A stretch of 64,000 bases of DNA from Delphinus delphis (taxonomy: Eukaryota; Chordata; Mammalia; Artiodactyla; Delphinidae), in contig NC_082694.2 of the NCBI RefSeq assembly GCF_949987515.2, forward strand, positions 15,803,958-15,867,957, in the 5' to 3' direction. The translations under genes and the position numbers were made by a program. Positions 47,568-61,500 of this stretch are shown one piece after another; position 1 is the first letter of the stretch; each line of letters begins with the position of its first letter. The notes beneath the pieces are model-generated. The model did no database searches. It was not told the origin of the DNA and saw nothing but the letters and a program-made list of their open reading frames with translations.

Positions 47568-50500
47568 AGCATCCAAACCTCCGACTACTCCCGGTAACCT
47601 GCTTCTCTGCTTACGCCTGCAGCCTACAGAATCCGGCATCTAATAAACTGGGATGGTCTCTGGCCCCTCCTTCCCTTTTGCCTCTGATATGCGCTGAGGG
47701 CATATCAGATTCTCAATTCTGGCTGCCCCTTAGAATCTTCCAGGGAGCTTAGAAAACTAAGATACCAGCCCCACCCCAGAACAGTTAAATCATATCCTTG
47801 AGAGAGCAGATGCTAAATTCTCCAGGCTTATTACCTCCGTTACCTTTGCAGTGTGTCTGTTTGATCTGGCACCTAATAATTCGAGCCTTCTTCACCTCTT
47901 AGTCTGCTAAATGAACAGTATTTTAATTGTTCTTTCCCTCTCTTCATCAAAGCAGTGCTAGTGGTGGTGGTGGTGATAGTAGCAAGCTAGCCACCACTGA
48001 GTCTTATTCTGTGCAAGTTACGATTCTAAACTCATTACAATGCGCGGCCTCATTTTCACACAACGCTGAGGTCAAGTCCTCTTCTAATTCCTGTTTTATA
48101 GATGAGGAAACTAAGGCAAAGAGAGATGAGGTAATTTCCTGCAGCTGCACAAGTAGGAAGAGGTGGAGGTGGGATTCAAGCCCACTTTATTAAACAACCT
48201 CCAACACACAGGCATCTCAGGTCTGGCTCCTACATACATGTACACACGTGTCTCTCAGAAGTTAGAATGAGAAGCCCTGACTTGAAAATGGAGAACGGCG
48301 GTCTTCTCCCAGTCTACAGAATTTCAAGTTAATGTTAAGGTTTTCTCCCATGAATGTTCTTTAAGTTTTTGAGGTCTGTTTATCTATATTAGAATGCAGA
48401 GTGTAATAATATACAACTTACTAGAAAAGTATCCATTTTGCTGTCTACCATGTAATGTATCCACTGTTCCCGGTTTTCCACTCTCAGACAAAACATGAGC
48501 CCCTGCTCCACCGCAGTCCTGAGATCATATCCGTATAACACACATCTGCAGTGGCTGTAGGTTTGCCTGGCAGTGGGAACTATGGGTAGAGAACCTTGTT
48601 AAGAGCTTAGGGATTTCATATATTTTCATGCCACTTACAATGAGATAATAAGTGAGGATGAGTAGCTGATTTATTTAAGAAAAAGAATCCAGAAAGAAAA
48701 TGGAAGCTTAGAGAGGGCAAAAAAACCCTTGATAATGTCTATTAATACAGTCTCCCGGAGTCAATGAAAGAATTATAGGAAGCAGAGGGTTGAGAAAAAG
48801 TTGGGCAAATGACTAGACTAGGTATCAGATGGCAAATGGATCGGGGATGGAGGTGGAAGGTCTAGCTCTTGCGTGAAGTTGGGCGGTGAACGTTAGAAGG
48901 GAAATAAGATGATGCATCACAGGAGGTGGAGGGCCATACACAGGCTTTTTATTTCATTTTTCAGAGCTGGATTGCTCTGCAACAGGGAGGATGGGAAACT
49001 CAAAGAGTCCGTGTGTTAATTTTAAAGAGAATTCACTTCCTCTCAATGTAAATGAAGATTTTAGAAGATACGAAGACAGTATGTGAAGGATACTGGCTGG
49101 GGGATGCCACAGGATGGGTGGGGTGCGAGCAAAGATTTGAAACAGAGACAGCTGTGCTGGGAGGGGACAAGCCAACTTTGTTGGGGGGTGGGGGTGGGGG
49201 TTGGGATGCCATGTCCTCCACAATGACTGACCACTAGAGGGCGCCTGTACCTCGCGCTCGGCCATCCCAAGCTGTCCTGGAATCTGGAGGGCCACAGGCC
49301 CTACAGGCTACTCGGGACTTGGTGACTGGCCACAGACCTCTCAGGGCAGCCTGCACAGGATGGCTGGCCCTGTTGCTCGCTGGTTTCTCCTAGAGATTGT
49401 GAAACAGCAATCCCCACGTGTCTCCCCAGTGGATGGCTGTGACGGTCACCTCAGAACTACACATGACATTGCTCTGTGAACTACCAAGGGCTCTGCCACT
49501 GTAAGCTGGTCTCACGATTCCTGGAAATCATACGGGCTCACTGTGCCATTATGTATCTCTCTATGTATACCTTCCTCCTCCTCAACTAGGCTCTAAGCTT
49601 TTAACGAAAAAGGGCTATGAGGATATCTTAAAACGTCCTGAAGGAGATGAAATACTATGTCTGGATTTGCTCGAAAACAACCCAGTGTGGCTGAAGGGAA
49701 CCACTGAAATTTGCCCTAATAAAGTTTTAGAAGCATCATGTATTCCCAGGTCTCCCTGTCTGTAAAATGGATGAGTCACACCAGCTGGGGTTCCTTCTAA
49801 CTGGACCCTCTGTGTTTCTGAGATCCACTGCACAGGGGACAACATCAGTTAGCTTGTGGGGCACGTGGGTTGCCCCAAGCTCTTAAGAAAGTCCAGGAAA
49901 AGGGGGTGCAGGGTCCCGGCTGGGAACATCTCCTGTCCTAATGATTTCAGTCTGTTGCAAGCCCAGGTGAGGAGACCTGTCAGATCCCATTTCTCTTCCT
50001 CCCGGGACACTCCAGACCTTCCTTTGTGGCTGTGTTGCCTCGGACTTTGGCAGGAAGGCCTCAGTTGCCCCTCGGGATTTTTGTTTGCCTATGTTTTAAT
50101 TTAATTCTTTTCTCTAACATCCTTTATAGAAGAGCCTCTTCAAGTGTCGCCATGCAGCTCTGCAGGAGAATCGGGGGCTGCTGACCGAGCTCCAGCGGGA
50201 GAGAAAGGAGAGAATGGAGAATGCCACTGCTCAGGTGGAGGGGCGGCAGGGGAGGACGGGGGTCACCAGCCAGGGGCAGCGCTGGCGTTTCCGATCTCAC
50301 AACATCCCGGGTGGTATGAGCGCGTGCCGAGGTGGCAGTGATGGGGGCGTGCACGGGCAACACCCTAACTGCTGTGCCCCTGACTCGTTCGGCTCACACA
50401 CTTGGGGCAATACTTGCTAGAACTGCGGGAAGGTGGAGGCAGGGACATGGGACAAGACAGCGAGTGTCCCTTCCATGCTTTAAGGAGAAACGGACTTACC

Positions 50501-53500
50501 AAGTGTGCTGGGGACGGTGACCTGGTATCCTTGACCGTGGCGCTGGCGGGGACATCGAGGAGGGGCCATTTCATCTGCAGGTACTGCACAGGGGACAGAA
50601 AAGAATGCAGCTGGTGAGTGGGGGCCTCTCGTGCACCCCAAGTGAGCAGGGAGGCGCTCTGTGGTGTGGGGGCACGACCGTGGTTTATTTTACCTGCACG
50701 CTCCTTACTGTGTCAATGGCCAGAGATCAGAAGAGTGTAGAGCGTACATTTGACAACCACTACTGCCACCAGCCCCTCCGTCATTCTGGGGTAAAAACAC
50801 GACAGCACAACTGACCAAAGTATTCAAAGACCCTATTGGTGAGGGTCTTTAGCGGTGGGACAAGCAAGGCGCATCAAGGGACCCAGGGCTCCCAGATGGG
50901 GATCCTGCCTGTTCATTTCCATCTCTTACAGCAGCACACACAACACTCCCCAGGAAATAAACAGCCTCTCCAGAACTATCTGGCGAATGAATGAATAAAA
51001 ACCATCTGCCTGACACTTCCAGGGTCACGACTAATATCTGTGCATATTCAAGATGTGGACCTTTACTTCGTTGTAGTGTTTCTCGATCTTGAAAAGATTT
51101 TCCAGTACCCTACCCTCTCCCATGTATTACTGCAAAAAAACCAAACCAAACAATAAATCCCCGACACACACACACACTGTCTTTAAACGAAAAGCCTCTC
51201 CTCAACCCCAGCATGGCAGAGGGTTGGGCAAGAGTCTGGGAGAGAATGGGTGGAGAGGCAGTGACGGGCTCTGGAGTTGAGAGGTCACAGGTTCAGGTTC
51301 TCACTCTGCCGATTATGCTGCGTGACCCTGGATAAGTGTCTCAACAACTCTGAGCCTCAGTTACTTCATCCATAAGGCAAGGCGATTATCACTAACTTTA
51401 CACGTTGTTAGAAGGATTAGGGACAATGTCTAGTATTGAACACAGTGCTGTGCACGTGGAAGACATTTGATAAATGGAAGCTATTATTTTCATAAGCAAA
51501 CCATTAGTCTTTGCCAGGAGCAAAATACACATGTTGTCCGAGTGTCAACACTGATATGGTGCTTCTGGGCAGCAGACCAGCCACGCAGCCTCTTTGCAGA
51601 ATTCTTGAGGCCACTTTGAAAATTCGAGCTCTAATAGAACGTGGTGACTCCAGAAAGAGTTTCCCAAGGAGACAGAAAGAAGCCTTTGAATCATCCCTTG
51701 CTCTGGTCATTCAATTTCAGGGGAGGGGGAGAAAATCATGATTTGGCCTTGAGCTCTGAGCACAGGTCAGGAAAGGAGGATGGGCAGTGCCCCTTTACTC
51801 TCCATCAACCACAAAAATTGACTGAGAGGGCAGGGGCTGGGCTTTCCAAAAGGTATCCACAGGCAGGAATAATAACCCAAGGACACGTCTGCCAAGGGCC
51901 AGCGAGTGGCAGAAACAGCAGCTGGGATGGGCCAGGGATGCCTGGCCATGGGAGGTGGGAATGAATAAGGACTGCTCCACTCGGGACCCTCTGGTGCCCT
52001 GCCCCTCCCCCCAACTGAATGTCATCTCTATCCCTGTGCTTTGCTGATCCTATCTGCTTCCTTCCTTCACACCCTCACTCACCTATTTCCCTTCCCAGGA
52101 GCCTACACTTCCTAGATGAACTAACCGTGATTTAAAAGCCTTTGGCAAGTTAATAGCACTGGACAAACATCGGTCTAGTGAGTTAAACTCATTTCCTCAG
52201 TGAACAACAACACTTGTGCTACGGTGGCAGTTTTCAAAGCAGACTTACACACGTAAACCAGTTTAACCTCCACAGCATCCCTGCTACGACAAGTCACGGT
52301 GACTGTCCCATTTTCCGACGAGCTAATGGAGTTTGTAAATTCAGGGTGAATGACTTGCCCACGTTATGAGGAGTTGGAGCTGAGGTCTCTTGACTTCCAA
52401 TCCCACACTCTTCACCACAACACGAGTCATAAGGCTTTTCATAACACTGTCCTCTTGAACATTCCACTGCCCCCCACAGTCTTTGCTCTGATGGCCTTTT
52501 CTCTCTCCTTTTCTGCCTCGCACAGGGTTGGCCACCCAGAAGCTGGACGAATACATACACGGCCATGTTCTCCTGCAGGGACACTTGAGGTGGCTGGAGC
52601 TGACTCACCCTCGAGTGCTAACCATCACACTCATTTCTCTACAAGCAATATCAGGTGCTAAAGAGAAGCGTTCCAAATTTACCCCTCGCCACGTGAAACA
52701 CAAAAGAAGTGTTCCTAAAATCCATCAACTCTACCAGCATCTGATTCCCTATTTAGAGTCACAAAGGTCCACACTGAACACTTCTTCACTCTTGGTGCTT
52801 ACCGGGAAGGTTTCTTCGACCACGTCAGGGTGGCCCAGAGAAATCGATCTGAATCCTGGTTTGGGCCAGTGCTGCAGTTTTGGGTCTTTAAGAATACTAC
52901 CCGCTGACCTTATGGGCTGTTAGACATAGCAGGCTTGTAGGGTGCCTGCACAGAGTTTCTCAACCGTGGCGCTACTGACATTTTGGGCTAGAGAATTCTT
53001 TGTCGTGGGGCTGTCCTGTGCATCTTAGGATGTTTGCCAGCATCCCTGGCTTTACCTCCTAGAATCCCTGCCAGTAGCTCCCACTCTCCGGCCCAGTTGT
53101 GATTAGCAAAGATGTCTCCAGACTTTGCTAAATATCTCCTGGAGGGGCAAAACTGCCCCCCCCCAGTGAGAACCACTGCTCTAGTGGTTGAGGAGCTGGT
53201 ACCCACTATACTCTAAGATGCATGAGGGTCCACATGCCTTGGTACTGGGGCGATCAATGTACAAACATACATATAAACACATACACACACGCATAATAAG
53301 GGGTTTTAGTAGTAGCTACTATTCATGATTGTCTATCATGTGCTTGGTGGTTACGTACCCCCCCCCCCAAGACGTCTGGGCTTCTGATGGGAGGAAACCA
53401 CAGTAGCCTCTTCTCCCCTTGAGGTCCACTCTTTTTTTAAAAATTGAAGTATAGTTGACTTACAATGTCAGTTTCTGGTGCACAGCAAAGTGATTTAGTT

Positions 53501-55566
53501 ATACATGTATATGTATATTCTTTTTCTTTATAGGTTATTACAAGATATTGAATATAGTTCCCTGTGCTGTACAGTAAGACCTTGTTTATCTATTTTATAT
53601 ACAGTAGTTTGTATCTGCTAATCCCAAACTCTTAAGTTAGCCCTCTCCCTCTCCCACCCCATTTCCCCTTTGGTAACCATAAATTTGTTTCCTATGTCTG
53701 TGAGTCTGTTTCTGTTTTGTAAATGAGTTCATTTGTATCATATTTTAGATTTCCACATGTAAGTGATGTCATATATTTGTCTTTCTCTGTCTGACTCACT
53801 TCACTTAGTATGATAATCTCCAGGTCCATCCATGTTGCTGCAAATGGCATTACTTCATTCTTTTCTTTTTATGGCTGAGTAATATTCCATTGTATATATG
53901 TACCACATCCTCTTTATCCATTCATCTGTCAATGTACCTTTAGGTTGCTTCCATGTCTTGGCTATTGTAAATAGTGCTGCTATGAACATAGGGGTGCATG
54001 TATCTTTTCAAATTACAGTTTTCTCCAGATACATGCCCAGGACTGGGATTGCTAGATCATACGGTACCTCTAATTTTAGTTTTTTTTTTTTTTTTTTTAA
54101 GGAACCTCCATACTGTTTCCCATAGTGGCTGTACCAATTTATATTTCTACCAACAGCCTAGGAGGGTTCCCTTTTCTCTACATAGGGGCCACTCTCACTC
54201 ATTAATTTTAATGAAACCTGGAGGCTTGGAGGGTGGGTGAAAATTTTTAGCCCCGTCCACTGCTGAAGTCTGGCTCCTTACAGATAAGACAGGCGTGGAG
54301 AGGTGGTCCTGGGAATAGTGTGCGTCTTCCCAGGATCCTTCCTGCTCCAGTCGATGACGGGGGCTGGGGGTGTGTGCCTGTGTGCAGACAGGGCTTCATT
54401 CCGAGTCGTAGGGAAGTGGAGGGCTGTCCCTTCCCCCTTTCCACTTTTCTGCTTTTTTTAAGATTTTGAAACCAGTGGTGGGAGTAGGGGATGGGAGAAG
54501 ACCTGTAAGACTTGGAGTCCCTGCAGCTTAGTCATGGAAGGCCTCTGGATTGTAATTCTGAGGAAAGGAACATTCTAAAGGGGCAGCTGAGCTTCTCAGA
54601 ACCATGAGTTGAGGCAGAAAGAGGTAGCAACACCGCTTATAACCCTTCCCAACCTCCTTCCCAGAAATCTGGAGGTGGCTGTGCAGTTCTGAATTCCTAG
54701 GTCAGGCTCAGCCCAACAATCAGCTGAAATAAATCTCTCTTGGCTGTAATGCTCATGTGCGGCCAGCCCCACAGGGCTAATCACTCATTGGTGGGGAGCA
54801 TGTTCCTGTGGATTAAGAGATGTGTGGCTAAGCCTAGATTCCCTGCACAGTAATGGCATGTGGGCAAATTAAAACTGCTGGCTTCTCCAAGCCCAGGCTA
54901 GGCTCCATCCAACTGGCCACAACTGGCTCCTGACCAGTCTATCATGGCCAGACTTCAGCGCCTCCCTCCTGGGGGATGCGCACCGTGATGGAACGCATGG
55001 GACCCGTGTGGCATCAATGCACTGACGGCCAAGCAACAGCAGGAGCCACCACTTATGGGATAAGCGCTCTCTTCTGATTCTCAAAAAACAGAAAGAAAAA
55101 ACCAAACCCAAATGGTGAGGACTGTTAACCCTCAATTTACAAATGCTGCTGAACATGCTGTTGTGTGCGGTGACTCTCTGAGACAGGCCAGACAGGCAGT
55201 TTACCAATCTTACTGAATCTGGGAAACTCTTTTTGTGGGACCGGAGTTCCGTGGAATGCACTTGGGGAAGTGCTTTTTTTTGGCGACGCCGCGTGGCACG
55301 TGGGATCTTATTTCCCCGACCAGGGATCAAACCCATGTCCCCTGCAATGGAAGCTCGGAGTCTTAACCACTGGACCACTGGGGAAGTCCCTTCCACTTTT
55401 TTTTGTAGTTCATTTACAATGTCATGTTAGTTTCAAGTGTAGAGCACAGTGATTCAGTCATACATGCATATATATGGGAAGTTCTGCTATTGTGGTTCAC
55501 AGTTAAGTATAGTGAGGCTGTGGTTTAGAACCTGTGTTTACCTTGTTAAGGAAGGATGATTCTGTT

Positions 55567-55599
<33 letters not shown>

Positions 55600-58500
55600 G
55601 GTACGCGGGCCTCTCCCGTTGCCGAGCACAGGCTCCGGACGCGCAGGCTCAGCGGCCATGGCTTACGGGCCCAGCCGCTCCGTGGCACGCGGGATCCTCC
55701 CGGACCGGGGCACGAACCCACGCCCCCTGCATCGGCAGGCGGACTCTCAACCACTGCGCCACCAGGGAAGCCCCTGTTCCTATTTTTAAATCGCTTTCCC
55801 TGGGACAGTTGCTGAATTCTCTCAGAATCCACCAAAATGGTGGTTTCGCTAATTTGCCTCAGACATGGGATGGATACATAAGTAATAGATTTTCTTACAC
55901 TGAAGCATCCTTGTGTTCCCCAGGTAAACCCTATTCAGTCACGATGGCTTGTTCGTTCTTGTATACACTGTGGAATGCTAAACATGAGTGTCTTAAGATT
56001 CATACTTCTACATTCCGAAGAGTGAACAAGTTTTCTTTTTTTGGTGCTGTCTGTATCAAGTGTTGCTATCAGTGTTATTTGGGCTTTATCATGTATACGG
56101 GTGCCGCTTGCCCTCTCTCTCTCTCTCTTTTTTTTTTTTTGCGGTACGCGGGCCTCTCACTGCCGTGGCCCCTCCCGCTGCAGAGCACAGGCTCGGGACG
56201 CGCAGGCTCAGCCGCTCCGCGGCATGTGGGATCCTCCCGGACCGGGGCACGAACCTGCGCCCCCTGCATCGGCAGGCGGACTCCCAACCACTGCGCCACC
56301 AGGGAAGCCCGCTGCTCTTTCTCTTAATGTTCTGGGTCCCTTTTGGCCTCTTGGGCTCCTCTCCAGTACCCTCCTTGGGGATATCCCTTGGTCAGGTGGG
56401 CTGTTGTCGCTCAACTTGGGCCTAGGGAAGGGTCCCTCTGCAGCGTCTCTCACTGGAGAGCCAGAGCACTCTTCTTGCAGGGAGGTGGGGCACTGGGCCC
56501 ACAGAATCCCGCTTAGCTTGGAGACTGTGCAGCAGATTAATTGCAGCTGTGCCCTGGAATTTCCCCAACATACAAATCTTCATGATGTAAAACAGCTGGG
56601 AGGAAATCCCAGCATGCCCTGTCCAGAGGCAGAACTGCCAATGAGCTCTGGAGATTAACCCTCCGCCTCCCAGAAGGTAGGAACGGCCCCTCCCCCAGCC
56701 AGGCCCCCCAGTTCCAAGCTTGCTTTGGTGGAGACGGGAGTCTCCAGGACTCTTGGGAACGCCCACGTTCTCCCCACTCACACGTTCTCACAGAAAACCC
56801 GTTAAGCAGGGCCCGGGCAAGAGAGGAAGCAAAGCCTCATGTCACAGACTCAATCGCAGTGTTCCCGGAGGGGGGTGCCCTGCAGCCAGAAGTCAGGAAG
56901 CAAGTCAGCTCCAAAAGATGCCCAGGTGAGAAGACCCCACTCCACAGAATCCCTTCTGCTTCTCCTTGGCGGGAGGGACAGGCCTGGTGCACACAGAAAG
57001 GGCCCCTTTCTCTACCTTTCCCGTCTTGTGGTTTTTGTGCTTCAGAGCAGAAGCTTACCCACTTTAGGTGACCAGCCTTTCCTGCCTCTCTGGCCCCCAG
57101 TGGTGAATGGAGATTTCTGGGACCCCATGAATAGAGAAAAGGCCTTCCCAGGATTCCCTCCCAGGAGATGATATGGTGCGGCAGCCACCCAGGAGCACAG
57201 GCTAGAAACCCAACCCCACAGGCAGATGGCCGTCCACCCCACAGTGACGAGGACGTCGTGCAAAATGCTCTCCGCTTCCTTTTAAAGATGATCTTTAACA
57301 TCAAGAATCGTATTATAAATGAAAAATGTGAACAGTCTACCAGTTTTTCCTTACTTTCCATTCTGCCACAATCGGGGATGAAATTGTTCTTTGGGACAAT
57401 TGCAGTGGTTTCCCAGACCCTACAAGAGTTCAGACTTCTAAAAACCAACCTACCAGATCTCTTCCCTACTGAAAATCCTTTCCTGGTTGGTTGCTGGGTC
57501 AGGGGATACTCACCAGCAGTCTAGGGCCAACTTATCCTTCTGGCTCCAACCCTCACCATCCCCACACCCCCTCACACCAGCTGCACTAAAGTTCTTTTCT
57601 TTTTTTTTTTAATTAATTAATTTTTGGCTGCGTTGGGTCTTCGTCGCGGTGCACGGGCTTCTCATTGCGGTGGCTTCTCTCGTTGCAGAGCACAGGCTCT
57701 AGGCGCACGGGCTCCAGCAGTTGTGGCTCGTGGGCTCTAGAGCGCAGGCTCAGTAGTTATGGCGCACGGGCTTTAGTTGCTCCGTGGCATGTGGGTTCTT
57801 CCCGACCAGGGCTCGAACCCGTGTCCCCTGCACTGGCAGGCGGACTCTTAACCACTGTGCCACCAGGGAGGTCCCTGCACTAAAGTTCTTAATGCACTCT
57901 GTGCCATATTGCTCGACTGGTTCTTGGCCTGGTGTATCCTCTACTCGTGGGAAACTCTATCCCCTCCTTGCACCAAGGTCACCTTCCCTGACAAGGCTTC
58001 TCCAGCTGCACACAACGGCCAGCCACACTCACCTCTGGGCCCCAGCTGCGCTTGGTGTTCCCATGGCACTCAGTATGCTGCTGCTGTTATCCGTTTGCAA
58101 ATTCTGCCTGTCTTTTGAACCGTCAGTTCCTCAATGGTCACGTCCGCATCCTCAATTCCTTGCCCAGAAGCCAACATTCATGATGCCTCCAGACCCTGTC
58201 CCACCTTGAGCTTAAGCATGTTATCAGTCTCATAAGCCCCAGCTTCCACATCTGTAACATGGGTCATCCAGCCTCTTCCTGAATCCTTTAGAGACAATGA
58301 GACACACATAATGGAGCCCCTTTCACTCTTAAGCGATTGGTTCTCACTTCGGTTGGCTTAGTATTGCCGAGAATTTGTAAATGCAGCCTGGAGCCTATGA
58401 TACCCAACCCTGCCTGTTCCTGGAGGCTTCTTAAAGTCCTCTATCTTCTATCAAAATGGACAATAAGTTGATCTAACTTTGAAAACGTACCAACATTGAG

Positions 58501-61500
58501 TAATGAACTCATCAGTGAGGAGACAGAACAGCTTTCCCAAGTGGGAACAACGTTTAGTTTTCAGAAGTCACTGAGGAAGATAAAATGAAAGTATTAGAAG
58601 AAATGGTTCCCGAACGATGAATTAGACACAATTCCAGGAGCAAAAGCATAAAAAATAAGGTTTACACCCTTATCCCTTATTTCCTTTTTCTAAAGATGAG
58701 TAGTTTCTGCCTTTGCTTAGTTTTATGAATGGCACTAACCCCCGAGTATAATCACCTTCTTTGTTTTGCTCAAGTGTAGAAGGCCGGGTCCCTTTTTCTT
58801 TTTCTTTTTAAGAATATTTTTTTATTTATTTATTGGCTGTGCTGGGTCTTAGTTGCGGCATGTGAAATCTAGTTCCCTGACCAGGGATTGAAGCCGGGCC
58901 CCCTGCACTGGGAGCACGGAGTCTTAACCATTGGACCATCACGGAAGTTGCCTGGGTTCCTTCTTGAGGCTTTGTTGATAGGTGAGTTGTTGCAAATAAA
59001 TCCAATTAATAAATCCACAAAGCACTGTAATAAGTGACTATGCAATTTAATACAATAGACACAATTTTCCTTGGAAAAGTTATTTAGAACCACAGTTCGG
59101 TAGTGTTTTAAACCAATGAAGTGACTTTTGTCTAGCACCTGTCACAGCAACTTAGTCAACAAATATTTTTGGAGCCCCTCTGTGCACTGGCAGCAGAGGG
59201 GCTCCAAGATTATTCCATGACTGAAGAGTAAACTCAAAAATAAGACTGGGCTGGGGACTTCCCTGGTGGTCCAGTGGTTAAGACTCCGTGCTTCCACTGC
59301 TGGGGGCGCGGGTTCCATCCCTGGTCCGGGAACCAAGATCCCACATGCTGCATGATACAGCCCAAAAAACAAAAAAGAAAGAAAGAAAAAGAAAGAAGAA
59401 AACAAGAGTGGGATGGCTGGGTTTCAGTTTCCCCATAAACACCCATCTCCTCCCCTTCCTCCCCAATAATTCCCCTTCTTTCCTGGATGGCCTCAAACTA
59501 TTCTCTTCCCCTCCCAATTCAGAGAATCTTGCCATTTTGCCTACCAGATTTGATGAAAGGGTTGTTTTTAAAATTGGCTCCCCCGCAGAGGCCAATTTCT
59601 AAGTAGTGGAAGACACAGCACAGAGGTGACACAGCAGGGTTCCAGGCTCTTCCGAACTTCTCTGGACTAGATCATCTCACCTTTAAAATGGGGCTATTTT
59701 ACTTAATCAGCCTGAAGGCCAGGACCTGGACCAGCCAGCCTCCTATGGAAGAAAAATCAAATGCAGCTGTTTGTCTAAAGCACAGTGGACGCCTGGGAGT
59801 GGCGCCTGGGTTGAGGTGCTCAACAGATACAGAACCAGGAGTCCTAGCTGATCCCCACTTCCGACCTGTGTACCTGAGGACGTTACCTGACCTTTCAGAG
59901 CCTCTGCATTCTCACCTGTAACATGAACATAAAGGGTTTTTTTTTTTTTTTTTTTTTTTGCGGTACGCGGGCCTCTCACTGTTGTGGCCTCTCCCGCTGC
60001 GGAGCACAGGCTCCGGACACGCAGGCTCAGCGGCCATGGCTCACGGGCCCAGCCGCTCCGCGGCATGTGGGATCCTCCTGGACCGGGGCACGAACCCGCA
60101 TCCCCCGCATCGGCAGGCGGACTCTCAACCACTGTGCCACCAGGGAAGCCCTGAATCACGGGTTTTTTATTTAGAGGGGTGATCACTCGGAGAGGACCGA
60201 GAGCTGGGTGCGCGGCAAGCTCTCGGCAAATGCGTGTTTAGTCACTAAGACTGAGTTATTCTCGCTCAGTGAGCATTACCTGCACTTTTCCCAGGGATAG
60301 CTATTAACAGGGTTTGGCTCTTCACTCATCTGGGTGCTTCGTGGGGAGAGGCCCTGTGTGGGTAAACGTTTAACAGCTGGCTCCCTAAACAAAAACAAAA
60401 CGATAGGCCCTGCTTTGCAGCATGTGCTGGGATTCATGGTGTAAGTATTCCCACAGTGGCTGACTGCAAGCTCCCGCAGTGAGCCGCCGATGGCAGTGTT
60501 GGGAAGAGATGCTTATAACTGGCTGGGGCAACACCAATGACTGTAGGCGGGAGCTGAGGGGATCTCAGATCTGCCCCGACTTGCTGGGACTGCTGGCTGT
60601 GTTCACAGATGGCTGGAGGCTGACATGTGTGGTCTTGAGGGAGAGCTGGACACTTGGCCTAGCATGTCTTCCTGGCCGCTGTGTGCTCCTTTCAGAAGGA
60701 GCAGGGGACCTCTGCCCCCAGAGCTCTGGGTACAGCTGCTCTGTGGTAAAGGGACTTCTGGGGCAGAGACCTGGGCTTTCCAGCAAAGTCAAAGTTAAAC
60801 AAACTGCTTTTGGATCCTTCATTTTCCAAGCCTAGAGCTACAGGCCTCCTGAGTCCTATGTAGCCTCTTGCAGTGGCTTTGAACTTGGGTCTGCTGGGCC
60901 CAGGTAGTTTCTGTGCTCACTGCCCGACAATGGACACACCAGAGAGAAGCTTCTTCACGGGAACTGGCCTTGGATGCTGGGCCCTCCTTCCCTGGGTGGA
61001 CCCCTGCCTGACCAGTCCTCCTCTGCCCTCTGGCTCCAGCCTTGTCGTGGCCACGTCTGGCGTATACGGACGGTACACCCCTGCTATCACGTACGATCAC
61101 CTGTCCTGGCCCCGCTGTGGCCTCTGCCCTTGCACCACATGTGCACCTAGAGCTGACCCCACACCAGTACATAGGGAGCTGCCTCATTCTGCTAACGGCC
61201 TCACAGTAACTGCAGCATGGAGGTACCATAATCTACTAACGAGTCCCATAACTGTAGACGTACAGGTGCTTCCCAGACTTTTGCCACCGTGAACATCCTC
61301 ATCACTTTGCTCATGTCTGAGTATACCTGTAGGACCCATCTCCCGTTGTGAGGGGACGGCTAGGTCAAAGGTACGTACATTTAGCTTTTTGAGAAGGATT
61401 ACCGAAGACCTCCCAGTCTAAACTGTTCGCTACCAGCAACACACGAGAGAGCTCATCTCCCCGAGCCCTTGCCCACACGTGTTATTCAACTTAACGATCT

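Larger units (their letters stand above)
32410..50499. other. TCF7L1 intron 4 (about 18 kb)
   Basis: It holds a DNA transposon, many SINEs, a nearly full-length L1, MIR/L2 remnants and a large microsatellite. The only exon-like sequence I see is the + strand candidate at 50130-50234. Confidence 0.8.

Noticed and set aside
49183..49204. G-rich run that might form a quadruplex
   Set aside because: Short and irregular; common in introns and not linked to a promoter or splice site.
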